Assembly: GCA_037957365.1 (NCBI GenBank)
Contig: JARHVA010000667.1
Coordinates: forward strand, 2,434,001-2,498,000
Direction of reading: 5' to 3'
Source: Torreya grandis
Lineage: Eukaryota > Streptophyta > Pinopsida > Cupressales > Taxaceae
DNA: 64,000 bases
Position numbers and translations under genes: made by a program. The notes under the pieces are model-generated. The model made no database searches, was not told where the DNA came from, and saw only the letters and a program-made list of their open reading frames with translations. This document shows positions 46,225 through 58,281 of the stretch, in pieces. How positions within the stretch are numbered: the stretch's first letter is position 1; each line of letters begins with the position of its first letter.

Positions 46225-48125
46225 TTTTTGTTCTCCTTCTTCTCATACCAAGAGTAATTCCCCTCCCTGATGAGAGATGGTCTTTGGACCTACAAATACA
46301 CAATACTAAAATTATATAAGTGTTTTAATTTATAATTTATATAATTCATGAGTAATTAAAAAACACATCTTATCATAACGAATTGATTATCATGGGCCCA
46401 CTCATTGAAATCAGGGTGTCACATCCCATGGTTTTTAATATTGCACACACTTCCTTTTTCGCATGCTTGTCATGGTACACTTCTTGCAAAAATATTTATA
46501 TGATAAAATTATATATATTAATAATTTATATAAATTAAATTATATTGAATTAAAAAAAAAAAAAAAACTATAAAATAACTTATATAAAGCTTATAAATTT
46601 GTTAGTGAGATCATCTATGTTTCATTACCCCATGAGATGAGTCACTTACTACCCTTTTTGCACCCTTGCTTTGTAACCCTTTACTTGGTTACTTTTCTTC
46701 CTTGAATTAATTAAATTATTTATAAAATATTTAATCAAAAAAATAAAATTTTACATATGTTTAATTTGGTTAACTAATTACATTGTTATCAATAACCTCT
46801 TGTGCCATTTGTTGCACAATTCATTCCATGTCTTTATCTATTTTGAGAGATCAAAGTTTTCTCCTCTTTACACCAGTTTTTCCTTGGTATTAAACTAGAA
46901 AATTATATCTATATAATACATTATGAAAAGACTAACTTTAATTATTTTTTGAATTTACATAACATAATTACCCTCGAATGCCTTTTTATTCTCCTAAAAT
47001 CTTCTAATACATATTTTAAACTAACAATATTCTTGTAACGAACACTCTTACAATCATCTTGAATCATAGTAACCATTTTCTTTACTTTTTTCAAGTAGTA
47101 TTTTATACAAGTATAAATGGAAATACGAGTAAAATAATTTTTGGGCTCGATCAACTATTCTTTTCCTGAAATCTTTGAAACCAAAAAATGTTAAATGTTA
47201 AATATTTCATACTTTAATCAATCACTATAAATGAATAAATTAATTTAAAATATTATAAATTAATAAAATGATAAATTGAAATAAAATTAAAATTAAAATA
47301 TTTAAATAAAACATATTGAAATGCTTACTTTCCCTGAGCATCCATTAAAATCTACATGTTTGCATTTACAAATATCTGCATTCTGAGCAAGCCTAACAAG
47401 TGATGTCTATAAGAATCACAAGTAAGACACTAGGTACTATCATCATCTAATGATAATAGAGATAGACCTAATTCATCATCATCCTCCACCTTAATGCATT
47501 AGGTAGTATCTCATTGTTGCTAGTTGGGGCAAACTCTTGTTGTTTGGGTTTTGCAATTATTTTCTTATGAGGACAAGAGGGTCATGCACATGACAAGAAT
47601 CTAAAATAAATTTATAGGACATTATAAATCAATTAATCAAAATCAATTTAAATAATAATAAAAAAATATACCTTTGTGTATGTGAGTCCTCTTGTATTAG
47701 ACAAAGGAAGTATAATTGTCCCAATGCCCTCATTCTCCCATCAATTGATATGGGAAGTAGACCTATCATAAATAAGTTATATTATAAATTTTCAATGACA
47801 AGAAATATTTTTTAATTAAAAAATACATTATAAATTTATACTTCCATGTCAGGAAATTTGTGGCAATAGATGGACATTTAATCCTCTTAGGTCCCTCATG
47901 TCATTATCAAGTTATATAATTGGAATCTTTCAACGAGATTTTTTTTTTAATTACAAAATAAATTGTACACTTATAATACATTTGTGGTTGGTGCATATAG
48001 GTTGATGGATGTGTGCTCATGAAAAAGTGTTGATATGGATCATAAGCCTTGTTGAAATCCTCCTCCATGTCATGTTGAACCGAAACAAAAATGCTAGAGT
48101 TGCAACAAATGAAGGTATTCAATTC
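46225..48125 (-). pseudogene. possible intron-rich decayed gene, family unknown
   Basis: On the minus strand, short coding-like segments alternate with AT-rich gaps of 70-200 bp. Examples are MEEDFNKAYDPYQHFFMSTH (47985-48120), ENEGIGTIILPLSNTRGLTY (about 47690-47760), EDDDELGLSLLSLDDDS (about 47450), LKKVKKMVTMIQDDCKSVRY and VSLKYVLEDFRRIKRH (46942-47154), TGVKRRKL and KIDKDMEXIVQQMAQEVIDN (about 46800-46890), and EVYHDKHAKKEVCAILKTMG (about 46400-46490). Some edges have GT or AG at plausible splice sites. I do not recognise the protein. It may be a transposase-like gene of a CACTA element or a host pseudogene. The spacing could also be coincidence. Confidence 0.28.
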
Positions 48126-48735
48126 CCTCTTGGATAATATTCATAGGGAGAGATCCCCTAATTTTAGTGGAATGCCATCTCTAATATGTAAAACATAGCA
48201 TGCAAAGGATATAAAACAATGTGGAATGCATATCAAATTACACCAAATCACCTATTTTTCAAATTTAATATTTTACATTTTACTTTACATGTGCATCTAT
48301 TTTTCAAATTTCACACTAAACAAATAGTAAGAAAAATCAATGTAGAATTCACATAAGAGTATACTAAATCACAACATGAATTAACCTAATTCATTTTTTT
48401 TTTGTGTGTTTCTATGCTATACTAAGCTTTGATGGAATGTACACAACTGTAAAATATTACATGATAATTGTTTGACAAAATCCCTAAATGAAAAAAATAG
48501 TTTATGGAATGCATTGATTTTAGGTTATGCAAAATATTTACTTTTCATTTTCATTTTAGGGGTCAACATGGTGTAGAAGTCAAACAAGTTGTGTGAGCTT
48601 TCCATCGCCTCTTACATTTTTTTTTAATATGCATGTAGGCATATTTTAATATGCATGCAAACATATTTTAATATGATTTGTCCATGGTTAATGTAATTAA
48701 AATAATTTATAATAAATATAATATTTATTAATTAG

Positions 48736-48990
48736 ATATTATTATTATTATTATTTTATTAAACAACAACAACAACAATAGTAATAGTAATAGTAATAGT
48801 AATAGTAATAGTAATAGTAATAGTAATAGTAATAGTAATAGTAATAGTAATAGTAATAGTAATAGTAATAGTAATAGTAATAACAATAATAACAATAACA
48901 ACAACAACAACAATAATAACAATAATAACAATAATAACAATAATAATAATAATAATAATAATTACTTATTATTATTATTATTATTATTTA
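48736..48990. repeat. compound microsatellite
   Basis: (ATT)n, (AAC)n, then exactly 17 units of AATAGT (48777-48878), then AAC/AAT mixtures, (AAT)n and (ATT)n again. The two outer tracts are complementary, so the block could fold back. The poly-Leu frame over it is not a gene. Confidence 0.95.
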
Positions 48991-49029
48991 ATTATAATTT
49001 AATATTATAACTTTTTGTGTAGTATACAA

Positions 49030-50800
49030 AATGTTTTATAATTTTTTTTTTAAACTGAAGGTACTTATTACTAATAATTGCATGTGATTTGCCAATATTT
49101 AATTGTGCAACATACTTTTTAAAACACATTTCTATATGGAATCTTTAAACTATTCATTTTTATCTTTCTCTATTTCCTCCAACTGTTCATTGGTTACATG
49201 ATTTGGATTTGTAGTTAATACTAATTTCCTCTTCAATTTTCTTGTCTATATATCTAGTTATTAGCATATCACATTCATTATCATAAAATTTTTATATTTT
49301 CATATTATAATATTCATTTCATCATCTTCTTCATTATTTGTGGCTTTGCCAACTTCATCCCCTTACTTTGGTGAACTTTATCATCTTCAAAATTAGCTTC
49401 ACCCAATTGATCATTGTGATCTCCAACTTTAACAACTTGATCTTCTTAAAGATCATGATCATTATTTTCAAGTTAATAATCATCATTAGAGTCATATTAA
49501 CTATATATGTTAAAAACATTACTCATTTCCCATTATTCTCATGTTAAAATATTGTTGCCATCAACAACATGTCTCATCCTTGGCTCACAATGGAATACAA
49601 ACTATCAATTATGTTTCCTCTCTATACTAGGATAGAATAAGATGTACATATAAAAATTTGTATGTGAAAAATAATACCTATTTATGAAAATTATGTGCAT
49701 AAAAAAGGATAAGACGTACATATGGAAAATTCAACAAATTAATACATGATCACAATGTTGAGGAAACACATATGCCTTCCCCGCTCTTAAGTAACGATTA
49801 ATTAAAGTCAACTAAATAAAGACCACTTTGAGTGTCTATTTTATAAACTTTATTATCAATGTAAGGGTACCATGCACATTTAAATATGAAAACTTGATAT
49901 ATGAACTCATACATTCAAAGAGTAATTTGGTTTGGCAATGGTTTTTATAGCTCAATTGGGGGTAGTTTGCATGGATGTCATCATCTCCAATCAATTATTC
50001 GAATATTATGGTTAGTTTTATTTTATTCATAGTATTCAAGTCATATAACCATTCAATGTATTGAAAAGCATGAACTACTCGATGATATCTTTCTCAATAC
50101 AACCCAATAATAGAAGGGTAAATGCATGGAGTTGGGGGACAATTTTGTGGATGTTTACCATAATGTGTATGCATTATAGACATTACATGTACGCGTAATG
50201 TCCATAACACGTATGCATTACTTTAAAATTACATAAAATAATAATAAAATATCTATTAGAAGGAGTTTTGTTTAATTAACATAACTTGTACATGTTATAG
50301 TCCATATTGTTACTTTCACATTGCATAAAAAAATATCTATTAGAAGGGGAAACTAGTTTACTAAAACAATTGTTAAGTATAAGTTTACAATTATATTCCT
50401 TATAATTTATATTTATTTTAGTAAATATAATAAATTAAGTCCACTCTATATGTGATAGATTTGGTCTCATAGATGCACGCCTTATGATGTGGAAGATAGT
50501 TTTTCAAAATCTAATCTAGTTAGTACTTAGGCATTTTCAGAGTCTTGGTATTAAACTTAGGGATTTTAGGGAATAACTTTTGCAATTGATGTCTATTTTT
50601 TGTAAACATAGAGTTATGTTTTTAGGTTTTTGTGCTTTCCAAATTGCTTTTTATTATTTTTAAAAGTCCCATGTTTGTCAAAATTGAAGTTTACAAACCA
50701 CTCACTTTGAATTCAACTCAAAGTGATGTGATTGGACAAACATAGGTCATATTAATGACTTACACAAATAAAAAAACAACTTTATGTTAATTTTACTTGA
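49030..50800. other. AT-rich stretch without recognisable gene
   Basis: Only short frames. A small fold-back with arms TTATAGACATTAC and GTAATGTCCATAA lies at about 50173-50207. Confidence 0.5.
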
Positions 50801-50807
50801 TTATCAT

Positions 50808-52063
50808 CCCCCCTCATCCCTAATCATTTTTAACTCATCATCCCTAATCACTCCCTCCTCATCACTCATCATACCTAATCACTCCCTCATTGACCCTCAC
50901 GATCCCTAATCATATTTAATCATTCCCTCATCATCCATAATCACTCCCTCATTTACCCTTACAATCCATCATCATCCTTAATCACTACTTCATCATCTCT
51001 CATCATCCTTCATCATTCCTTCCTCATCTCTCATCATCCCTAATCAATCCCTTATTTAATCTCACCATCCCTCATCATCTCTAATCCCTCCCTAATCATC
51101 CCTAATCACTCCTTAATTGACCCTCATCATCCCTAATGACTCCTCATCATCCCTTATCATCTCTACTAACTCCCTCCTCATCCTTAATCACTTTGTCCAA
51201 TACCTTGATGGTGGGTCTAATAGATTCCCACTTGTGCTCAATTGTCTTATGTTCCAATTCTAAATTTTACTCAATCAAACAAGGCCAAAATAAAATATTA
51301 TTTCACTCATCCTCTTTCAGTCAAATAGGGAACTCAAAGATATCATCTAATTGCCTGGTGAGATTTGAAGATCTATATAGAGATCCATACCTAGACTGTG
51401 GAGAGAGTGTATATCCAAAGCCTTAGACTAGAATAAATAGGTAGTAAAGTGATCAAAAGGTGGTAACTCCCTTATTATCCCTAATCATCTCTAATCACTA
51501 TCTCATTGAACCTCACTATCCATCATCATCTCTAATGACTCCATCATTGTCTCTAATCACTCTTTTATTTACCCTTAGCATCCCTCATCATCCTTAATCA
51601 CTACTTCATCATCCCTAGTCATCCCTCATCATCTCTAATCATTTATTCACAATTGATAATCACTCTTTCATTAACCCTTATCATTTATTATCATCCCTAA
51701 TATTTGTTTCATCATCATTCATCACTCTTCCTTGCCCCTCATCATCCCTAATCACTCCTTATTTGACCCTTCTCATCCTTAATCGCTCCCTCCAATACTT
51801 TTATGGTGGGTGTATTAGCTCCTCACTTATGCCTGATTGACTTCTATTCTAATTCCAAAATTTACTAACTCAAATAAGGCCCAAGGATACTCTTCTTTCA
51901 CTCATCCTATTTCAATAAAATAAGGAACTCAGGTATATTATCTAATTGTATAGTAGGATTAAAAGATCTATATAGTGATCCATGTCCAAACTATGGAGAG
52001 AGTGTGTATCCAAATCCTTGAACCAGAATAAATAGGCATGAAAGTGAGAAAAGGGTGGGATTA
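50808..52063. repeat. old minisatellite and 595-bp duplicated block
   Basis: 50808-51190 and 51470-51785 are degenerate arrays of a roughly 20-30-base unit around CATCCCTAATCACTCCCTCAT. Each is followed by a similar 270-bp single-copy segment (51194-51467 and 51790-52063; shared words CCAATAC, ATGGTGGGT, GATCTATATAG, GATCCAT, GAGAGAGTGT). The whole block is therefore duplicated with a period of about 596. Confidence 0.85.
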
Positions 52064-52589
52064 AATTTTATTACTTACATATATAAATTAGGATTTATGC
52101 ATCTAATAGTTTAAATCCCAAAGTTGAGAATCCAAATTTATATCTATATAGATATGTGTGACTGGATACTAGTTAAGAATTCCCATCCAAACCCCATAGT
52201 CGACATCTCATTATATATATGTCATTGAGAGTATGTCCATATTAGATCAGATTATGAAATAGATAGATAGGTGGTCACTAGTTAGGTAGAGTGTGTTCTA
52301 ATTTGGTAGTCAGTAAAGTGTGTTTACTAACCCAAATAGATATATACCTAACCTGATCTATACCCAAATTGATCTATGAAGGGAATGAATGGAATATGAC
52401 TTAATATAGTGTATTGAGGAGGTGATAATTAGATTTTGTGCATGACCTAGTTGTATATAAGGGAAAATTTGGGCCCTTTCATACTCTATGCCTCAATACC
52501 CAATACAATATATCAAAGGATAATGTAGGAATGGAGTCCCTACCATAGATATATGGGGGCACCATTTTGAAGGCCCTACCCTGATCTCA

Positions 52590-53105
52590 AAATTTCCCTA
52601 TCCATTAAGGCTATGGAAACTTTACATATCTACTTCATCTATGCTAAGGAATATGGAAAGGGAATCTTGAATTTTTGATATATAGATTTTCTTCACCTAA
52701 TATCACATCAAGGGAATATTGCTTTCTCAATGGATAGCAAGGGATTAAGTCATAACTATAAAATTAAGTTTGCCTTCTTGGTATCTAGATTTGATTTTAT
52801 TTGGTATTAAGGCATGGTTATGAAGGGGATCTTACTTTTTGATAGATAACTTTGTTTTTACCCTACCTACTTAACTATGCCCTACCCAATAAGGCAAGGG
52901 AAACTTCCTTCTCAATATATAACTTTGCTCTTATGCTACCTACTTTAACTTTCTAAAATATATTCTTAGCTATCTAGGGAAGCTTGTTTCCTAATCTATA
53001 GATTGCATAAATTATTTCCCTACTTACTTAGCTATGCCCTACCTACTTAGCTTTTGTTGTTGGCAAGGGAAGCTTTCTTCCCAATAGATAGAATGAGAAA
53101 TTAAG
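52590..53105. repeat. diverged tandem array, period about 85-110
   Basis: The word GGCAAGGGAAACTTCCTTCT, often followed by CAATATATA, and variants of it recur at least six times (about 52655, 52717, 52835, 52890, 52975 and 53068), interleaved with CTACCTACTTAGCTATGCCC variants. Confidence 0.65.
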
Positions 53106-53467
53106 TTCTAAATCATGTTATGCATGTAATATATCTATACCATTGAGTATTCCCTACCTAATTTATCTACTTGAGTATGCTATACCCAATTGAATATGTG
53201 CTCCATATCTTGATCTTGAGTATTTGTAATATCTTTAAATCAAACAAAATCCCTGAATCTAGAATTTGTAGAAAACCTTAACCAAAGAAGATATCTTTTC
53301 TAAATTTTCCTTGAAAACCCTAGGTACCAAAACCTCATTAATTATAGAACTAGATGATGAAACCTTAGGAGAAAATTATTGAATGTTATAATGAATTTTA
53401 TAGCATCAAATCATCCATCAAACTTAGCCACATAGGCACCAAATATGCAATTTTTCCTCAATGAATG

Positions 53468-54249
53468 TGTTGGAAAATATAATTAAAAATAATGATAAAT
53501 ATTAGAATAATTATATAAGATTCCAAAAAATGTTATAGGCTTTAAATAGCCTATCAACCCCTCAAAATCATCCCTCCAAGCAAGTCACCTTAGTTAGAAA
53601 AATAGAATTTCCTTCAACAATTCCACACAACCTAAAAAGGGGTCTTCAAGACCTCTAAACTCCACACAACCCTTGAAATAAGGGTCTTCAATTGGAAATG
53701 ATGAAATCTACCCAAGATGGATCACAAACCAAGGTGATAACCTCTCCAACCAAGTTACCACCCTCACAATGTAATTTTCCACTCCCATAAGCAATTTGCC
53801 ACCCTTCCCAAGGGTTATTTATCAATTTTCTAAATATTTTAGCTCAATTACAGCCTCTGAATGAAGTTGCCCAAGTTAAAAATTAGAGGGTTTCATCCCT
53901 AATTCCTCTTGACCTTTGAAGGTTTTTGTCTTCAAGGTATGATTTAAGATTTTTGTTCTTAGACTTATAAATACAATTTACCAACATAACATATCCTTTT
54001 CAAATGATCCCTCATCCTCATCAAATACCTTTTCACAAGTGGGGTGCTTCACTTGGAGGGAAAACATAAATATTTAAAAATAATTTTTATTTTAATTCCA
54101 CTTAAGGGTTAAATAAGCCCATGACCCTCAAAATGTCCCCTTCTTAAGTCACAAAAAAATTAGACTATTACTACTTTATTTTAAGTATTTAGAAATACCT
54201 TTTATGTTAGTAGTAATATTATTCTAATTTTGAAAAAGGGGACATTACA
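53468..54249 (-). repeat. element E 3' LTR
   Basis: 782 bp with ends TGTTGGAAAA and GGGGACATTACA. On the minus strand it begins TGTAATGTCCCC, followed by the purine-tract complement ATCTTCCCTTCCC to its right. Confidence 0.75.
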
Positions 54250-55854
54250 ATCTTCCCTTCCCAAATTTGCTTGTCCTCAAGCAAATATAAGTTCTCATTC
54301 CCACATACCCTCATTCCAAGGTCAAATAACATGTTGTAATACTCCCATAATCTAGCTCTCATGCTTGTCAACTGAAGGAGATTTTATAAAGACAAGCTCA
54401 TATACCTACTACCCCTCTTCTTATTGATGTATTTTGGCAGACCATGGGTTCTAGGATATTCTTTAGAGTGGATATTAACTATTGACCCAATTATGTCCTC
54501 TTCATTTTAACCCTTAAAAACACAATAGCAATTTCTTCTCTTGCATACTTCTATGTGCAAAAATAATTCCAAACTTTTATCCCATCCTTGTCAACAAAGG
54601 TGAAAGAACATCCTCTAATGGGTGCTATCTTAATTTTGTCCTCTTCATCTTCAAATGTAATTTCATATGTCCCATAATTTTTTTGGGTGGGAAACAAACT
54701 TGGCTACTCTTTCCTTTTTGTACCTGAACCTACACATGGAACCAACTTATTAAATATAATAAGAGTGTTGTTAAATAATTTTACAATCACTTCATCATGC
54801 CTTATAAACATGATAATTATCTATCTTCCTTTTCTTTCAACCTTAACCACTTTCAATTCCCAATTTATAGCTAGAAATATGATCATGCTAGCCCTATAAG
54901 GCATTAAGGGGTTGCCTAGGCTATGCCAAGTAGCACCAAACATAGAATAACTTCCATTATGCTCCAAACTTTCCCCTAAAATCAGAATTATACCCATTCC
55001 ATGGGTTGGGACCACTCCCAACATGACTAAAATCAACTCCTCATTTCTAATTAAAAAAAACCATTTAAATATGCCAAAGAAATGACATATATAGTCATAT
55101 AATAGGTGATTAGTTGGTTGTAATAATGCATAACCTTATTATCATCCTTAATTATGAGGATTCTTGAAAACAACTTACCTCTTTGAAGTTTCCCTTTACG
55201 ATATGCCTTCAAAGTGAGTTTGATGACCCTCAAGCTCATTCTCAAAGAGCTAATGCCATTATGGGAAGCATGGCAAAAATAGGTCCAACTATTACCATTC
55301 ATGGTATTTCTTCCCGTTATCAACCATCTATGGAATTTAGAGGGGTACCACCCTCCTTCCTTAGTGAAACCTTCTACCTTACTTTCCTGAAAATCCATTT
55401 CTAGCCAATGTTCCACCCCATTTATGATTAGTCCTCATTCATTGGGGTGCATGGGCATTCATTTCAACTCATAATGACCCTCATGGATCTTCGTTTAAGA
55501 TTATGGTATAGGGTTATAATTTTTTTGAATAGTGTAACTCTGAACATAACTGAGCCCATACCTTTCCTTGATTTTTCATGATAAAGGAAACCTTGTTAAG
55601 ATGTAGACAAGGAAATAAATCTTTCCACTAGTTCATTTTCATACATATGCTACCCCTATGATCATTCATCCTAGATGACATATGAGTGCACAAAAATCTA
55701 AAAACATTTTCATCCCTTAAGATGCCTTTAACTTGCCCCTTTCCTTTGCAAGATAAAGAGGGTTTGTGACCTCCTCCCTATTTTCTATCTTAGAATTTAG
55801 AAATTTTCCCTTCAAAGTCTACATCTTTAAATGGGATGGAGCTTTTCCATCTAT
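54250..55854 (-). pseudogene. element E internal ORF, C-terminal part, unknown family
   Basis: Minus-strand blocks open at 55051-55416 (MEHWLEMDFQESKVEGFTKE, then KLQRGKLFSRILIIKDDNK) and 54821-55036 (GATWHSLGNPLMPYRASMII). Near 54700-54800 are RHDEVIVKLFNNTLIIFNKL and VPCVGSGTKRK. A faintly similar block is found in F near 41430-41560 (IPINKEFAVMLHKVS, then FDSCAGFDI). No gag-pol motif seen. The N-terminal part lies at 62259-64000. Confidence 0.45.
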
Positions 55855-55859
55855 GTACC
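55855..55859. other. target duplication of element D, left copy
   Basis: GTACC, identical to 62254-62258. Confidence 0.92.
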
Positions 55860-56373
55860 TAATCCGTAAACAGGCAGTGTCCAAAACTATAATGCTTTAT
55901 TTTTATGGATGTTTTAAAAATTCTCAATTTACTATAATTTAACTTGAAATTGGAATAATAATTAACATCTATATTAAAAAAAATTGATAATCAACCAAAA
56001 TCATGAGCCACAAAGACAATATGCAAACTAGGGTTGATAACAAAGTTCACCCAATCTAGGCTACGTCTCTGAGTCCTGCTCAAAGGCATACCTAATCGAT
56101 TATTGATGAAAACATTAATTTGTACATCAATTATCCCTAGTAGGGGTTCTCGATCTACAAATAAATATTTTAATGTCCAGTAGCTCTAGCTTTGGCAATT
56201 GGCTCTGGCTCTAGCTCTCGACACTTGGCTTTGGCTCTAGCTCTTAGCACTTGGATCTTTGGTTGTTCAGATCTCATCTCTTTATCTCTTGCCTCTTCGG
56301 CTCTTCTGTTGTGTTCTTCACACTCTGTTGTGTTTCACACTTTGATTGTGTTTTCAAATGAACCCCCTAGACC

Positions 56374-56384
56374 CTTTATATAGG
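56374..56384 (-). promoter_or_regulatory. TATA box of element D LTR (3' copy)
   Basis: The minus strand reads CCTATATAAAG and the equivalent site in the 5' LTR (60091-60101) is also kept. It is about 1 kb from the U3 start, so transcription toward lower coordinates would begin near 56350. Confidence 0.6.
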
Positions 56385-57032
56385 GTTACAGGTCCACAAA
56401 AGGTGGGCTTGAATGATTATCCCTTTTACAATTTAAATAATATTCATAATTATCCCATGACCTATTTTTATGGGATTAACAATTATCCCATTCCATCATG
56501 GGATTTACAATAGAAGGCTTTATTTTAGCCTTTCATGATTTACATGGCCTTTCAATGTTTTAATAAAACATTATATTTTAAAAAACATCAAATGCTTTAT
56601 AATTTAATGCCACGTAGTATTTTTAAGCTTTTATTAAGACTTTTCCTCCATTGGCATCAAATATTATATGTATTCATACCATATAATATCCCACTTTTGT
56701 GGGAAGGCTTTTAAATTAAATTAAAGCCTTCCACGTTGGTATGAAACCCCACATTTGTGGTTTTGAAGACTTTTCAAAAGGCTTAAATAAGCCTTTATAA
56801 TTTAAATAAACCATATCTCTTCATGCCTTATTAAAAGGCTTCCACCTAGGTTTTTTCACCCTTGTTTATATTCACATGTGTGTGGATTACATTATTTTTT
56901 AATATTCAATCAAAACTACAGGGGAGATAAAATATATTTTTAAATAATAAACTTTACCCCATATAAAGTGATTTCACTGTGCCACGTAGATGTGCCATGT
57001 GGAGGTTGGTAGTTGTGCCATGTCATTTACCA

Positions 57033-57268
57033 GTTGACCAGTGTTAACTGATGTTGACCCATTTATTGACTTTGACCAACTTTGACCAAAACTTTGACTA
57101 GCCATAACTTCTACATATGGACTCTATTTCATGAACCATAAATTGTGCTAAAAATCTCATGATGAGATATTCACCATGGAACTATTCTCAAATAATTCCA
57201 TAATGGTCAATTTTTGTAGTTTGAACAACTTTGACCTGATTTGACTAGCTTGACTGAAACTTTGACTA
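57033..57268. promoter_or_regulatory. W-box (TTGAC) cluster in element D U3, 3' LTR copy
   Basis: Ten TTGACC or TTGACT words in 236 bp, upstream of the TATA box in the direction of transcription. TTGAC[CT] is the core bound by plant WRKY factors. The cluster is kept at 61880-62122 in the other LTR. Function is inferred. Confidence 0.5.
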
Positions 57269-57396
57269 GCTGCACAAGGAGCATACGAGCTTCATTTTAT
57301 ATATTCTACATATCATTGGAAACATCTCAATGGGATCTACGTGACGGTGCAGGTTTCATTTTGATTTAAGACTTTTTTTAGTTGACTTTTGGATCA

Positions 57397-58281
57397 ATCC
57401 TCCCTACTAAGAAGGCTTTTTGTCCCCAAAAAGCTAGTACTAGACTTGGTACTTCATTAAAATGCTTTGTAACACATCAACTACAAAACCAAATAATAGT
57501 TTATGATACAAATGGTAAAATTTACACTGATTCATAACTCAAACTATATATTTCTAAACACAAGGCATGAGTTACATCGATTCATGTGATTGTCATTAAG
57601 ATCACAACATTTCTCAACTATTTGCCCATCTGTCACATCCTGTAAGTGGTGAACTGCCAAACATTATAACAATCACCAATGCAATTAAAAAACAAATTTG
57701 TTAATGTAAACAAAATACATTAAATGTTGTAACCATGTTGAAATGCACTACCCAAAACATAGGTCTTACTATGCTAAACAATTATGGTTTGTGACCATGT
57801 TGTAATTCATTTCCCTAACATGGGTCTTAAAATGCTAAAAAATATGGGAACAATATAAACTGTATAGTGTCTAACATTACAAATATTTCCCAGTAGGTCT
57901 ATAAGTGCATCTAATCTGATACATGCCAAAAAATAGATGCATCTCAAAATAGTAGTTATTTTATCACAAGTACTACAAAAAAATTGAATCCTATCCAAAC
58001 AACCTATACACTTCTATCCAATCTCCAAGCTAATCAAATGAGTTACATTCCTTGAATGAAACTCATAAAGATAATCAGGAGATTCTAAAAATTAAAGCTT
58101 TTCAAAACATAAGTGTGAGAATGAAAAACTTTTCATGATAAACATATCTCGAAGTATTCTCACTAGCTCTATAATGCATATGTCAAAGCATGGTAAATTT
58201 CCTTTATCAATATTCAATAGGAATTTCAAAAAATGCTTTGAAATGTTAATCCACTAATTATGACATCATGAAATTTAGAAA
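57397..58281 (-). other. element D region between gag and 3' LTR, non-coding
   Basis: About 0.9 kb with a purine tract next to the LTR (minus strand AGTAGGGAGGAT) and no RT or integrase motif. This is where pol would be in an autonomous element. Confidence 0.6.

Larger units (their letters stand above)
55860..57396 (-). repeat. element D 3' LTR
   Basis: Ends TAATCC (TGATCC originally) and GATCA. It contains a TATA box at 56374-56384, a CTCTAGCTCT minisatellite at 56164-56300 and a W-box cluster at 57033-57268, all conserved in the other LTR. Confidence 0.92.

Noticed and set aside
48728..48940. 70-residue nearly pure Leu open frame on the minus strand
   Set aside because: It is the translation of the AATAGT/AAC microsatellite.
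45663..49023. Complete CACTA transposon call
   Set aside because: The right terminus is imperfect, no 3-bp duplication was found and no transposase domain is recognisable, so it is reported only as a possibility.
50808..51790. Regularly spaced repeats considered as a CRISPR array
   Set aside because: Units are degenerate, spacing is irregular, spacers are not unique, and the context is a plant genome; it is a minisatellite.
55183..55404. 73-residue plus-strand frame
   Set aside because: It is antisense to a longer minus-strand open block of element E, which fits the element's orientation.
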